Assembly (NCBI GenBank): GCA_021851065.1
Contig: JAJZJQ010000008.1
Span: 1 to 55,690, forward strand
Length of the DNA stretch: 55,690 bases
Direction: 5' to 3'
From: Microcaldota archaeon
GTDB taxonomy: Archaea; Micrarchaeota; Micrarchaeia; Micrarchaeales; CABMGC01
Position 1 is the first letter of the stretch, and each line of letters begins with the position of its first letter. The notes beneath the pieces are model-generated. The model was not told the origin of the DNA and did no database searches. It saw only the letters and a program-made list of their open reading frames with translations. Made by a program: the position numbers and the translations under genes. Positions 1-8,507 of the stretch are shown here, piece after piece.

Positions 1-707
1 ATGCAGAATTCTTCCTAGCAAACGGCACCGTGCTCAACTCGTGGATGGAGGGCAACATCATCAACGAGAACGCAGCAAATTCGACATGCACATCAGATTC
101 CTCGGCAAATGCCCTTGCAGACAGCGCGAATGTGCTGTACTGGGTGAGGATACCAACAAACACGTTCCTTGCCGCAGATACTGGCACAGCAACACAGAAC
201 ACGATATACCTTGGGTGGGCGGGCACTTCAACAAGCCTGCTCAGCAACACTATCACCGGGGAGGCCCCGCAGCTCTCCTGCCCGCAGCCGTGGAACACCG
301 GCACAGGATGCGGCTACGGGACTGAGTCGTACGGGTACTATGACAACGGCAATCAGGTATTCAATGATTATCTGGACTTCAGCGGAGCTACTGTACCAAG
401 CAGCATATACGTTGGCCTTAGCTACGGCAATGTGATCGTGGACAATGGCCTCATCATCAACGGGGGCACCACTTACTACCAGAACACTAATTACGTGGTG
501 TGGGTCACGCCCACATTGCCATCCGTCTTCGAGTTTGGGGGAACTTTCACTGCAAGCCCCAACGGTGCTTCCTGGGGATCCAACTACTACGGAATACTAA
601 ACGACTGGAGCAACGGCGCAGGAACCGCTGCGCTGATAAACTACGATAGCTACTTTTATCCCACCAGCTCAGCCTCTCCAAATTCTGTTGGAATCTCTGT
701 AAACTGA
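1..707 (+). CDS. DUF2341 surface protein, 5' end cut off by window edge
   Basis: The reading frame is open from base 3 with no start, so the gene begins outside the window. The visible 234 residues match the DUF2341 pattern: AEFF.ANGTVLNSWMEGN, a VLYWVRIP strand, an AADTGTATQNTIYLGW strand and a GEAPQLS turn followed by a YGYYDNGNQVF segment. The same pattern is present three times in the giant surface protein at 3445-8379 on the other strand. DUF2341 modules occur in large extracellular proteins, so this is probably a cell-surface protein. Unlike the giant paralogue it stops soon after one module, with no Ser/Thr stalk and no C-terminal membrane anchor, so it may be C-terminally truncated or held at the surface in another way. 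The function is unknown. Confidence 0.75.
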   Translation, partial: AEFFLANGTVLNSWMEGNIINENAANSTCTSDSSANALADSANVLYWVRIPTNTFLAADTGTATQNTIYLGWAGTSTSLLSNTITGEAPQLSCPQPWNTGTGCGYGTESYGYYDNGNQVFNDYLDFSGATVPSSIYVGLSYGNVIVDNGLIINGGTTYYQNTNYVVWVTPTLPSVFEFGGTFTASPNGASWGSNYYGILNDWSNGAGTAALINYDSYFYPTSSASPNSVGISVN

Positions 708-823
708 TACTTGCGCCTGCCAATGCACGACCACCAGCTCATGCATGCCTCAAAGCGATTTGCAATATGGCTACCTGCCAAAGCTAGGCTCAATAAACAC
801 GCTCCAAGCCTGCTATTCCCTGT

Positions 824-1012
824 TTACACTGTGCTAGGCATAGCTCCTATGTCCTCCACAGTTGATATGAGGTGCACCACGGTGATTCCGCTGGCGAACG
901 CCATTATTGCAACAACCCCTACTACGGAGTCCAGCAATGCGAACGCCAGGCTGAATAAAACCGTTATGACCCATACCAGCATTACTGTGGTGGAATCTTC
1001 TAGTACGGACAT
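824..1012 (-). CDS. Possible small membrane protein (62 aa)
   Basis: The ATG at 1012 opens a 62-residue frame of which roughly residues 9-45 are strongly hydrophobic (VWVITVLFSLAFALLD and onward), enough for one or two membrane spans. A TATA-like run at 1047-1055 lies about 35-40 bases upstream. The frame also continues to a TTG at 1045. The pattern of a basic/polar start, a TTVML helix and an FALLD turn loosely recalls SecE, but archaeal SecE has a different shape, so I do not assign it. A plus-strand frame overlaps the same bases and looks less protein-like. It is the only candidate gene in the 490-base stretch 708-1197, which otherwise holds a 6-bp hairpin at 1158-1173. Confidence 0.35.
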   Translation of the reverse strand: MSVLEDSTTVMLVWVITVLFSLAFALLDSVVGVVAIMAFASGITVVHLISTVEDIGAMPSTV

Positions 1013-1197
1013 TACCCATCCCCGAAGTATTGTGGGGCGCAGCAACTATATATATCTATTCTACGAATTTCGGTTTTGATGTTGGAAAACCGTACCAAAG
1101 CGCAGTTACTGGTTCTTCTCAAGCTGCATGCATATCCGAGGCTCGGCTAGCTGCTAAATACTGCCTGCGCAGTACTGGGGCCCAGATTGCGCCGGGC

Positions 1198-1809
1198 TCA
1201 GGTGGTAACGTTACCTATCATCACATACTGTGCAGGAAGGCCTCCTGATGTAGAGCATCCTGAAGTTGCCACATACACTGTGCCTGAATTCACAAAGCAT
1301 GCCCATAGCGTGCCTGATGTTGGCGCAGTGACGTTGCTGCCGCTGTAGACGAGCATGTGCACCGTGCTGCCGCTTGTCAGGTTGCCGCCTGTTGGGTTAG
1401 GGTATGCGGAAGAGTAGAACGCAATCTCGGGTATTCCGCCAGAGATCTTGGTACCCTTTGGCGCAAAGCCGACTCCAAATCCGCTCCAGTATGTGCCAGT
1501 GTTCTGCCCTATTGTTGCATATACCTGTCCTGTTCTGTTAGTTGCTGAGAAGAGCACATCAGAGCAGCTAAACGAGCTGTTAGATGCTGTGCATGTGGCT
1601 GAGGAATTGCTTAAGCTTGTGCTGTTAGTGGTTACGGTATTTGTGGTATTAGTGGCGGCTGATACCGTTGTAGGATAACTATATGCTGCTGTTGTTGCAA
1701 CTGTAGTTGAGCTGCCTGCCGGCGACTTGCTGCCAGTAAGCGCAAGCGCTGCAGCCACTATTATTACTATCACTACTATAGCTATCACTGCGTATATCGC
1801 ATTATTCAT
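1198..1809 (-). CDS. Secreted or membrane-anchored protein, Ser/Thr-rich
   Basis: This 203-residue protein starts MNNAIYAVIAIVVIVIIVAA, a single N-terminal membrane helix or signal anchor. A low-complexity Thr/Ser/Asn linker follows (about residues 30-75), then a small predicted beta-rich extracellular domain with four Cys that could form disulfides (TCTASNSSFSC; WACF; SGCST). I chose the ATG at 1809 because the hydrophobic helix begins there, a TATA box (1841-1850) lies about 32 bases upstream and a purine-rich GAAGGGG precedes it; the frame runs open up to 1896 but the extra residues are not hydrophobic. The many N-x-S/T sites would suit archaeal N-glycosylation. I do not recognise the family. 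A role at the cell envelope is inferred from the topology and the neighbouring surface genes. Confidence 0.7.
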   Translation of the reverse strand: MNNAIYAVIAIVVIVIIVAAALALTGSKSPAGSSTTVATTAAYSYPTTVSAATNTTNTVTTNSTSLSNSSATCTASNSSFSCSDVLFSATNRTGQVYATIGQNTGTYWSGFGVGFAPKGTKISGGIPEIAFYSSAYPNPTGGNLTSGSTVHMLVYSGSNVTAPTSGTLWACFVNSGTVYVATSGCSTSGGLPAQYVMIGNVTT

Positions 1810-1840
1810 ATCGACCCCTTCAGGTATTAGTGGGCAACTA

Positions 1841-1850
1841 TTTATATAAA
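1841..1850 (-). promoter_or_regulatory. TATA box of the secreted-protein gene
   Basis: Read on the minus strand, TTTATATAAA lies about 32 bases before the ATG at 1809, the usual archaeal TBP position for a nearly leaderless transcript. It supports the choice of the internal start over the longer open frame. Confidence 0.55.
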
Positions 1851-1871
1851 GCATTCGGCATGCATTCTGTC

Positions 1872-2017
1872 TTAGGAAGTTGACATTTGGTCTCAAAAGG
1901 CCTTATTTTATCCCATTTTTATGGAAGTTACAATACCTTTTCCTAGTTAAGACATTTCTATGGATTTGTTACTTAACACCTCTGTCTTCGCTTTGCGTCT
2001 ATTTGTCAACTTCCTAA
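1872..2017. repeat. Perfect 14-bp inverted repeat flanking 118 bases
   Basis: TTAGGAAGTTGACA at 1872-1885 is the exact reverse complement of 2004-2017. The pair fills the divergent intergenic space between the secreted-protein gene and the DUF4870-like gene, outside both core promoters. The enclosed sequence is AT-rich and non-coding. It could be a pair of regulator sites serving both genes or the ends of a tiny non-autonomous element; no flanking duplication is obvious. Confidence 0.6.
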
Positions 2018-2031
2018 CTCCCTGCGCACGC

Positions 2032-2043
2032 TTTTTATATTAT
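2032..2043 (+). promoter_or_regulatory. TATA box of DUF4870-like/rpiB operon
   Basis: TTTTTATATTAT lies 20-31 bases before the ATG at 2063, the expected place for a leaderless archaeal transcript. Confidence 0.5.
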
Positions 2044-2062
2044 GCTGCAGTAGCTATTAACC

Positions 2063-2422
2063 ATGGCAGCCAATGGCAATAAAGCCGCTAAGGCAGGGAA
2101 CGGGGGGGACGACCTGAAGCTTCTGTACCTAGTCTCCTATCTTGTCCTGTGGCTCTCGGGGATAGCCGTATATCTCATATACGGAAGCAGGGGAAAGAGG
2201 ATAAGGTTCCATTCCGTTCAGGCAGTCCTCTACGGCATACTCATAACAGTGCTTCAGGCAATATTTGCTGTTTTGAGCCCATTCGTAGGCATGCTGTCAC
2301 TTCTGTTCTCCTTACTTCTAATAATACTGTGGCTGTACGGGTTGTATGTCGGGTACAGGGCCATGGAGGGCGAAGACATAAAGATAACTACGATAGGCGA
2401 TCTCGCGCAGAGGTATTCTTGA
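2063..2422 (+). CDS. DUF4870/Tic20-like small membrane protein
   Basis: The 119-residue protein has a short charged N-terminus, then three or four hydrophobic helices (about 20-41, 52-70, 74-98). Between them is the RIRFHSVQAVLYGI motif, the hallmark (K/R-F-H-x-x-Q-A) of the DUF4870 family, followed by a short polar tail. Members of this family are small integral membrane proteins of unknown function. The gene is leaderless or nearly so, behind a TATA box at 2032-2043, and is followed 15 bases later by rpiB, so the two are probably co-transcribed, although no functional link is obvious. Confidence 0.75.
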   Translation: MAANGNKAAKAGNGGDDLKLLYLVSYLVLWLSGIAVYLIYGSRGKRIRFHSVQAVLYGILITVLQAIFAVLSPFVGMLSLLFSLLLIILWLYGLYVGYRAMEGEDIKITTIGDLAQRYS

Positions 2423-2437
2423 CAAAGGCGTACAACC

Positions 2438-2923
2438 ATGCAGCATCAGAGCGTTTTTATAGGCAGCGACCATGGCGGCCTGGATCTCAAGGCGGTCATC
2501 ATAGGGTTTCTGAAGTCAAGGGGCGATGACGTAAGGGACATGGGTCCGCACAAATACGATAAGGACGATGACTTCCCTGACTATGCCGAGAAGGTCTGCA
2601 TGGAGGTTCTTGCAAGCGGCGGGGCAGGCATACTCATATGCAAGTCGGGCAACGGTATGGCAAGAGTAGCAAACAAGATCCCAGGAATACGCGCAGCTGT
2701 GTGCTGGAACGAGTACTCAGCAATCAAGGAGAAGGAGCATGGCAATACCAATGTGCTGTGCTTATCCGCAGCCCAGACCGGAGCAGACCACGCGCAGAGG
2801 ATAGTGGACGCATGGCTCAGCACCCCATTCTCCGGCGAAGAGCGGCACAAGAGAAGGCTTGATAAAGTGGCAGGCATAGAGCGCAAGGGACTTGGCGCCC
2901 CTGCACGCAAGCAATCTGCATGA
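2438..2923 (+). CDS. rpiB: Ribose-5-phosphate isomerase B (RpiB/LacAB family)
   Basis: RpiB interconverts ribose-5-phosphate and ribulose-5-phosphate in the pentose phosphate pathway. The 161-residue length is typical. Family motifs are present in order: IGSDHGGLDLK at the N-terminus, a DDFPDYAEKV segment, ILICKSGNGMARVANK holding the reactive Cys region (usually CGTGIGM), KEHGNTNVLCLSA, and the C-terminal RHKRRLDKVAGIE helix. The GNG in place of GTG/GIG and the DHGG instead of DHAG are mild variations. The cytosolic enzyme probably supplies ribose phosphate for nucleotides; 6-phosphogluconate dehydrogenase, also in this window, would make its ribulose-5-phosphate substrate. LacAB-type sugar isomerases share the fold, but single-copy archaeal members are usually annotated RpiB. 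Confidence 0.88.
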   Translation: MQHQSVFIGSDHGGLDLKAVIIGFLKSRGDDVRDMGPHKYDKDDDFPDYAEKVCMEVLASGGAGILICKSGNGMARVANKIPGIRAAVCWNEYSAIKEKEHGNTNVLCLSAAQTGADHAQRIVDAWLSTPFSGEERHKRRLDKVAGIERKGLGAPARKQSA

Positions 2924-3013
2924 TGCGGCCATAACGCAGCCTGCCAATACGCACCGCATAAAGGCAAATGCCCTGTGTCCCGATATCAGTTTGCTTACAA
3001 GAAGCAGGGAAAC

Positions 3014-3448
3014 CTAAACGTCAACAACAACCTGTATGGTGCATCTTCCGCCATGATTCCTCACAAAGAGGTCGTTAGGGGTCACGGCTTTAACCGAGAG
3101 CAGCGCATTGTCCTCTCCAGATCTCTTGCACATGAGCGTGCCTGCAAGATGCAGCTTCTTGCCCTTCATTTGTATGCCTGATATCCTGAATTCATATGCA
3201 TTGAGCTTCCTTGCGTCTATTCTTGAGAGTATGTCCTGAAGCGTGAACCACACCAGCTCCTGCTGCGTGTATGCAGTCTCGCGTATTGGCACCTTGACTA
3301 GCCTGCCCCTTGATTTAGCTACTCTATCAAGATCCAGCATTGCATTTAGCAGCGCAAGCGCCGCGTTCTCCAACGCCTCCCCAAATCCATCTCCGTAGGC
3401 TCTAAAGCGCATGTCTGCCGTATGCGGGAGATATCTGTACTGCCTCAT
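3014..3448 (-). CDS. Archease
   Basis: Archease is a small metal-binding chaperone that activates the RNA ligase RtcB in tRNA splicing and RNA repair. The 144-residue protein shows the family signature: YRYLPHTADMRFRAYGDGFGEALENAALALLNAMLD-type N-terminus, ELVWFTLQDIL in the middle, and the conserved C-terminal VKAVTPNDLFVR block followed by a VVVDV strand. Asp in the HTAD motif and the Asp of the VVVDV end are the usual calcium ligands. Its ATG overlaps the stop of the giant surface protein (ATGA at 3445-3448), so it is probably translationally coupled to that gene, an unexpected partner. No rtcB lies in the window. Confidence 0.9.
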   Translation of the reverse strand: MRQYRYLPHTADMRFRAYGDGFGEALENAALALLNAMLDLDRVAKSRGRLVKVPIRETAYTQQELVWFTLQDILSRIDARKLNAYEFRISGIQMKGKKLHLAGTLMCKRSGEDNALLSVKAVTPNDLFVRNHGGRCTIQVVVDV

Positions 3449-6400
3449 CTAAAAACCCTGCCCTTGCCTTGCCTGCCTATTCTTCTGCGAGTGTAAGCAT
3501 AGGCTACTATTCCTCCTGCAAGAAGGCACACGACTGCTATGGATGTGTAGATGAGATACTGACTGCTCTGGGCCTGCGAGAGGTTTCCGTAGATAAGCGC
3601 AACTACGGCGCTGCTCCCAGGGATCGTGAGGCTGACTGTGCATGACTTTGCATCCACTGTGTAATTGGAAGCTTTCACCCACGCTCCGTTTACAAGCTCA
3701 TACGGGGCGATGGAGGATGAGGGAGTGCCGCATGGGTAGGAAATGGTCTCTATCAGGTACGAAAGGCTCTGCTGCGAGCTTATATTCACTGCCGATATCA
3801 CATATGCGCCTGGAGGCACAAGCACCTGCTTTTTCAGGTTCTGTATGCGCACATCTATCCTGCTGCTGTTATGGGAGACAGTATAGATCTTGACTGTGGC
3901 ATTTGCCGAAGAGAAATTGATTATTGCAGGAGTATCAACTGACGCATTGACACTTACTGTGGTCGCGTTTACCGATCCGGGAAGCGGGATGGGCTTTACT
4001 GTTATCGGCAGTACCGTGGTAGTAGGCGCCGTAGTGCTTACTGAGGTTGCCTGCACCGTGGTGGTTGTAGTTGACGATGTAACTACGGATGTGGTTGGCA
4101 AGGTAGTCGGGGCCGTGGTGCCGTATGCTCCACTGCCGCCTGATCCGCAGATCCCGCCCCCGCAGCCTCCCTGCCCTACTGTTGTTGTAGCGTTTGTGGC
4201 AGGGGGCGGGCTCACGATGGCAAATGTTCCAGTAGGCACGCTGTTTGCCGTCCTGCCCAGGACATCCCTGACAAACACGTTTGCTGCAATAGTGCTGCCT
4301 ATGAGGTTGGAGTTGGTTGCGAATACGAAGCTGCTTGACGAAGTGGAAAGCGAGTTTATGGCCGCACCTGTCACAGTGTTGTAAACCTGGAAGGTGTATG
4401 CGAAAGGCGCCGCGCCCGCCGTTACAAGGGCATTGAATGCGATCGTATTACCCGCAGCGATGAGCGAAGGCAAAGGTGTCGCCGCTATGCTGACCGATGG
4501 CGATGATGTGTAATTCCTAACGCCCTCATAGCCCACTAACGGCATGATTCCGTTTGGAGGGTAGGAGCGCGTGCGAATCCATTGTATTGTTGCGTACCAG
4601 CTGGCGCCATTAGAGCCAAATATCAGTGTTGGATAATATAGCCTTGGCAGAGGATACTGTGTGTCAGTTCCGCTAATCGTGCTTCCTGGCAAACTGCCGT
4701 AATCTATCTGCACCTCCTCATATCCTGTGGATGGCCATATCAGTGTGCTTATGAATGGTTTTGTATTGTCAACACCACTTGCGGCTATTGAAGTGAATCC
4801 GCGTGAGCTTGACAGGTAATACGGTCCTCCCACCTGGCCTGGTCCAGGGTTGCTCGGGTCAATCCTCGAGTCATAGTTGGATATGCTATTTATTGTGTCA
4901 GAAAATCCCACTCTTATGTCCGTGTAAGCTGACGCTTCTGTGGCATTCCAATTTGCGACATACATGTCTACTATGGCTGGCGAAGCCACTGCAATCTGCC
5001 CATCTATGTTCAATCCTTCTGAAACTGTACCCGATACGGCCAATCCATTGTTTACTGCAGCTGTTCCGCTTCCCGTTGTAGACCACGTTGAACCAAGACT
5101 GTTTCCGGCAAAGTTGTCATAGAAGCTAAACACGTTCGCCCCATTATCATACTCCCCGTAGGTTGGGGAGAGCTGCGGCGCCTCTCCGGTGCTGTATTGG
5201 TTTAACAGGGAATACGAAAGCGGCGCGAATCCCATGTATACTTCGTTCGCGCCGTAGGCCGGCAGGAAAACGTTTGCAGGAGAGATGAGGAGCCAGTATA
5301 TCGTATTGGTTTGGGTGTTGGATGGGGCTGAGCTTTCATTGAACGCGTTGCCCTCCATCCACGAGTTTATCACAGTCCCGTTTCCGTAGAAGAACTCGAT
5401 GTTCCCAAGGCTGCCTGCCTCATATGGCCTATAAATGAGGCTGTTTATCGGCAGCATTATCTGCATGTTCGCAGGATAAGGGACCGGGTTTGTGTTCGAA
5501 AGCACCATGCATGCTGCATAGAACACGTTCGCAGGGACCGTAGATGCAGCAGGGCAGGAACTGACTGTTATGGCTGCAGACTGCACGGAGTTTGCGTAAT
5601 ATCCCTCGCTGTCGGTTACGACGACATTGGCTACAAGGGAGTTGCCATCTGCAGGTATGGCATAGGAGAAGGTGTTCGATGCGCCAAGCATGTTTGCCAC
5701 AAGTGCGCCGGTGACCGAATTGTATACCATGAAATTGTAGGTGTACGGCGGGGCTCCGCCTGTCTCGTAGGCTGCAAACGTAACGCTCTGGCCCGATACT
5801 GCATTAGAAGGCGATAGCAGGGTTATGGCAGGGATAGCCAAAAATGAGTTTGAAGGAGAGAAGGTTGCCGTTGGCATGACTCCGTTTGGAGGGTAAAGGC
5901 GAACTCTTGCCCAGTTATAATTTATGTATGCCCCTGACCCGGCGAAATCTGATCCAGATAACCAGTAAAGACCTGATGCCGAACTGACTGGATTTGCATT
6001 AACATTTATCGTATATCCTCCTTCTGTAGAAGAAAGCTGCGGTGCTATATAACCTGTAAAACCAGCGTTTCCTTCAATATATGTTATCGATGCCTGCCTC
6101 CAATCAGCAGTTGCGGATCCTTGGCAATCTGTGCCGCCCTGGTGGTAAGTCGGATCTGACCATAGTCCATCAACATAACATCCGTTGAATTGGGTTTCTA
6201 TATCTATCGCGTTTCCAGAACCAGAGTATCCTGCTATGGGTGTATCGCCGAATCCTGCAATGCCGAATGCAGTTCCACTTCCGCTGGACTGGAAACTTGC
6301 TTCTGCTACATAGTTCCCCGAAGGGATAGATACTGAATTGTAAACAATCCCGATAACAGTAGATGTTGATTGAGACTCGTACTTTAGTACATCGATAGAA

Positions 6401-8379
6401 GTGGAGCCGAACGCACTCGTAGCATGCGCCATGCTGATACCGTTTGCCATGCTGAAATCGGATATAGGCGTGTCTGCATTGAAATAGATGCTGAACACAT
6501 TCGCTCCATCATCATACTCGCCGTAGGCAAAGGAGAGCTGCGGAGCCTCCCCGACGAAGTTGCCGTCAAGAAGGCTGTTCGATGGCGCATCGAAGCCCAT
6601 GATCACTGTATTTGAAGTCGCGGTGCCCGTGTCAGCCGCAAGGAACGTGTCCGTATTTGGCGATCTGAACCATATTACAACATTCGATGCCTGGTAGAGG
6701 GTGTTTGCCGCAGACTGCTGGTTGTACACGTTACCCTCTATCCATGAATATGCAACCGTTCCGTTCTGGAATGCTATTGCAGTGTTGTTGAGCGAATCGG
6801 ATTCCCACTCTGTAAAGTTGAGCGCGTTGAAGGTTATCATCAGCTGGGTGTCTGCAGATACCGCGGCATTCTGGCTGTTTGCAAGGGTTACTGCGGATTC
6901 GTGCGCAAAGCTTATCCTGCGCACCCAGTCAGTCGCGCTTGCAGCGCCATTAGTTACATCATTTGCATATATTCCGCTGTATCCTGCAGGCAGGGCGTTG
7001 TACGGCAGCGTTGCAGTAGTGGTTCCTGTGGCCAGCGCCGAAGATCCGCCTACTTTCCATATCTGGCATGTGTCGCTGCCTGCACATGTTGCAGTTATTA
7101 GCGCGTTGTCTGACGGGGATCCTATCACTACGTCAATACTGTCTGGGGATGTTGAATTGGATAGCGAGAGTGCCGGGGCAACATACTGCGCGCTGCCAAA
7201 CGTGGAGCCTGGCATGATGCCGTTTGGAGGGTAGGTACGGGCAATAATGCCATCCCAGTAAGTCAAGTCCTGCCCACCTAATGCATCTCCTACCAAGCCG
7301 ATATAATTGCCATTATTATGGGATGGCTCTGAATTGGTCTCCTCTCCTAATGTCGCAAGGCTGTTGGATACACTGCCGACATATCCCGTTACAGTGTTGC
7401 CCGTTATTACGATATCGTATTTGTACCACGTGCCGCTCGTTTCGACTAATCCGGTTCCAGGTGCATTCCATACTGTCCAGCTAGTTGTTTGCGCAAGTCC
7501 TGAGAAATCGCTGCCTCCTCTGCCATCAAGCCTTGCCATTTGACCGCTTCCAGTCGAATTTGTGAGAAAGAAGAAATCTCCCAGCCCTGATGTGTATACT
7601 TCAAATGATATTATCTCATTAGCCCCTAATCCTGGTACCGAGCTGTACATGTAGTCCCCACTGGAGCTGTTTGCATATAACGCGTTTACAGCTCCGAAGT
7701 GCTCTCCTACCGGTATGACTCTGGACAATCCTGCTGCGCCGTTTATCGTCCATCCGGCTGTAGAACTGGGATTTACGTTGTAATAGCTGAAGACATTTGC
7801 ACCGTCATCATATTCTCCGTAGCTTGGGGAGAGCTGCGGCGCCTCTCCAGCAAACACGCCGTTGAGCAGATTGCCAGAACCGCTCACAGTATTTCCGGAC
7901 CACCCCATATATATCGTATTCTGAGTTGCTGTTGCGGTGTTGGCAGGCAAGAATGACGAAGGCCATGGATAGGATATCCAGTACAGCACATTCGCGCTGT
8001 CTGCAAGGGCATTTGCCGAGGAATCCGATGTGCACATTGCGTTGTAAGTGCCCTCGCTTAGCATGTTGCCCTCCAGCCACGAGTTGATTATTGTGCCGTT
8101 TGCTAGGAAGAATTCTGCATTATTGAGGCTGCATGTCTCGTATCTGAGGTATGCAGCTGCATCGAAGCCTATCATGCTGCTGTTGAAAGCATTGGTTGCC
8201 CCTATTGCGATTGGGGTATTGGCAGCCACTGCCGAGCTTTGGTAGTTCGTCAGTGTTATTGGAAGGTATGCGACTATGTTCGACGGCACAACTACTGCAG
8301 ATCCGAACACAGTGCTGCAAAATATTGCCACAAACACTATCATGTACCGGAAAGTCTGGCCGTTCATCTCCCAACCCAT
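3445..8379 (-). CDS. Giant cell-surface protein with DUF2341 repeats, stalk and C-terminal anchor
   Basis: The protein has about 1644 residues. A signal peptide (about 8-28) is followed by three large units, each starting with a DUF2341-type module (around 40-205, 490-660, 950-1110). Each unit runs through a LamG/concanavalin-like stretch to a YPPNGIMP or YPPNGVMP motif (around 385, 830, 1275), and Ig-like domains of the GGAPPYTYNFMVYNSVTG type come after units two and three. A Cys/Gly cluster (GGCGGGICGSGG) and a Thr/Ser/Val stalk (about 1396-1463) precede a final beta domain. The C-terminus is one membrane helix (about 1606-1630) and the basic tail RRRIGRQGKGR, either a stop-transfer anchor or a sorting tripartite signal. 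A TATA-like TTTTAAAA about 32 bases upstream supports the 8379 start. It probably coats the cell or mediates adhesion, which is inference. Confidence 0.85.
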   Translation of the reverse strand: MGWEMNGQTFRYMIVFVAIFCSTVFGSAVVVPSNIVAYLPITLTNYQSSAVAANTPIAIGATNAFNSSMIGFDAAAYLRYETCSLNNAEFFLANGTIINSWLEGNMLSEGTYNAMCTSDSSANALADSANVLYWISYPWPSSFLPANTATATQNTIYMGWSGNTVSGSGNLLNGVFAGEAPQLSPSYGEYDDGANVFSYYNVNPSSTAGWTINGAAGLSRVIPVGEHFGAVNALYANSSSGDYMYSSVPGLGANEIISFEVYTSGLGDFFFLTNSTGSGQMARLDGRGGSDFSGLAQTTSWTVWNAPGTGLVETSGTWYKYDIVITGNTVTGYVGSVSNSLATLGEETNSEPSHNNGNYIGLVGDALGGQDLTYWDGIIARTYPPNGIMPGSTFGSAQYVAPALSLSNSTSPDSIDVVIGSPSDNALITATCAGSDTCQIWKVGGSSALATGTTTATLPYNALPAGYSGIYANDVTNGAASATDWVRRISFAHESAVTLANSQNAAVSADTQLMITFNALNFTEWESDSLNNTAIAFQNGTVAYSWIEGNVYNQQSAANTLYQASNVVIWFRSPNTDTFLAADTGTATSNTVIMGFDAPSNSLLDGNFVGEAPQLSFAYGEYDDGANVFSIYFNADTPISDFSMANGISMAHATSAFGSTSIDVLKYESQSTSTVIGIVYNSVSIPSGNYVAEASFQSSGSGTAFGIAGFGDTPIAGYSGSGNAIDIETQFNGCYVDGLWSDPTYHQGGTDCQGSATADWRQASITYIEGNAGFTGYIAPQLSSTEGGYTINVNANPVSSASGLYWLSGSDFAGSGAYINYNWARVRLYPPNGVMPTATFSPSNSFLAIPAITLLSPSNAVSGQSVTFAAYETGGAPPYTYNFMVYNSVTGALVANMLGASNTFSYAIPADGNSLVANVVVTDSEGYYANSVQSAAITVSSCPAASTVPANVFYAACMVLSNTNPVPYPANMQIMLPINSLIYRPYEAGSLGNIEFFYGNGTVINSWMEGNAFNESSAPSNTQTNTIYWLLISPANVFLPAYGANEVYMGFAPLSYSLLNQYSTGEAPQLSPTYGEYDNGANVFSFYDNFAGNSLGSTWSTTGSGTAAVNNGLAVSGTVSEGLNIDGQIAVASPAIVDMYVANWNATEASAYTDIRVGFSDTINSISNYDSRIDPSNPGPGQVGGPYYLSSSRGFTSIAASGVDNTKPFISTLIWPSTGYEEVQIDYGSLPGSTISGTDTQYPLPRLYYPTLIFGSNGASWYATIQWIRTRSYPPNGIMPLVGYEGVRNYTSSPSVSIAATPLPSLIAAGNTIAFNALVTAGAAPFAYTFQVYNTVTGAAINSLSTSSSSFVFATNSNLIGSTIAANVFVRDVLGRTANSVPTGTFAIVSPPPATNATTTVGQGGCGGGICGSGGSGAYGTTAPTTLPTTSVVTSSTTTTTVQATSVSTTAPTTTVLPITVKPIPLPGSVNATTVSVNASVDTPAIINFSSANATVKIYTVSHNSSRIDVRIQNLKKQVLVPPGAYVISAVNISSQQSLSYLIETISYPCGTPSSSIAPYELVNGAWVKASNYTVDAKSCTVSLTIPGSSAVVALIYGNLSQAQSSQYLIYTSIAVVCLLAGGIVAYAYTRRRIGRQGKGRVFR

Positions 8380-8404
8380 AGGTATCGCCTACATATGTCA
8401 ACGA

Positions 8405-8473
8405 GAGATTTTAAAAAAGGCAGTGCAAGGCCATGCCTGCATAATTATATTATATGTGCTATTCCCATATACT
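8405..8473. promoter_or_regulatory. Divergent promoter region, giant surface protein / archaeosortase
   Basis: On the minus strand TTTTTTAAAATC (8408-8418) sits about 32 bases before the surface-protein ATG. On the plus strand two AT-rich boxes (8440-8455 and CATATAC at 8467-8473) precede the archaeosortase start at 8508. The arrangement allows joint control of a surface protein and a putative sorting enzyme. Confidence 0.4.
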
Positions 8474-8507
8474 GCTGTCCTATGAAGAGAAGAGTAACTA
8501 CTGAATT

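Noticed and set aside
824-1045. SecE translocase subunit
   Set aside because: The helix start resembles bacterial SecE, but archaeal SecE differs, the hydrophobic region continues too long, and no nusG/spt5 gene is adjacent.
711-1079. Plus-strand ORF of 122 codons
   Set aside because: The translation is Thr/Ser/Ile-rich without domain-like features and lies antisense to a better minus-strand candidate.
3890-4384. Plus-strand frame of 164 codons rich in Val/Thr
   Set aside because: It is the antisense of the Thr/Ser-rich stalk of the giant surface protein.
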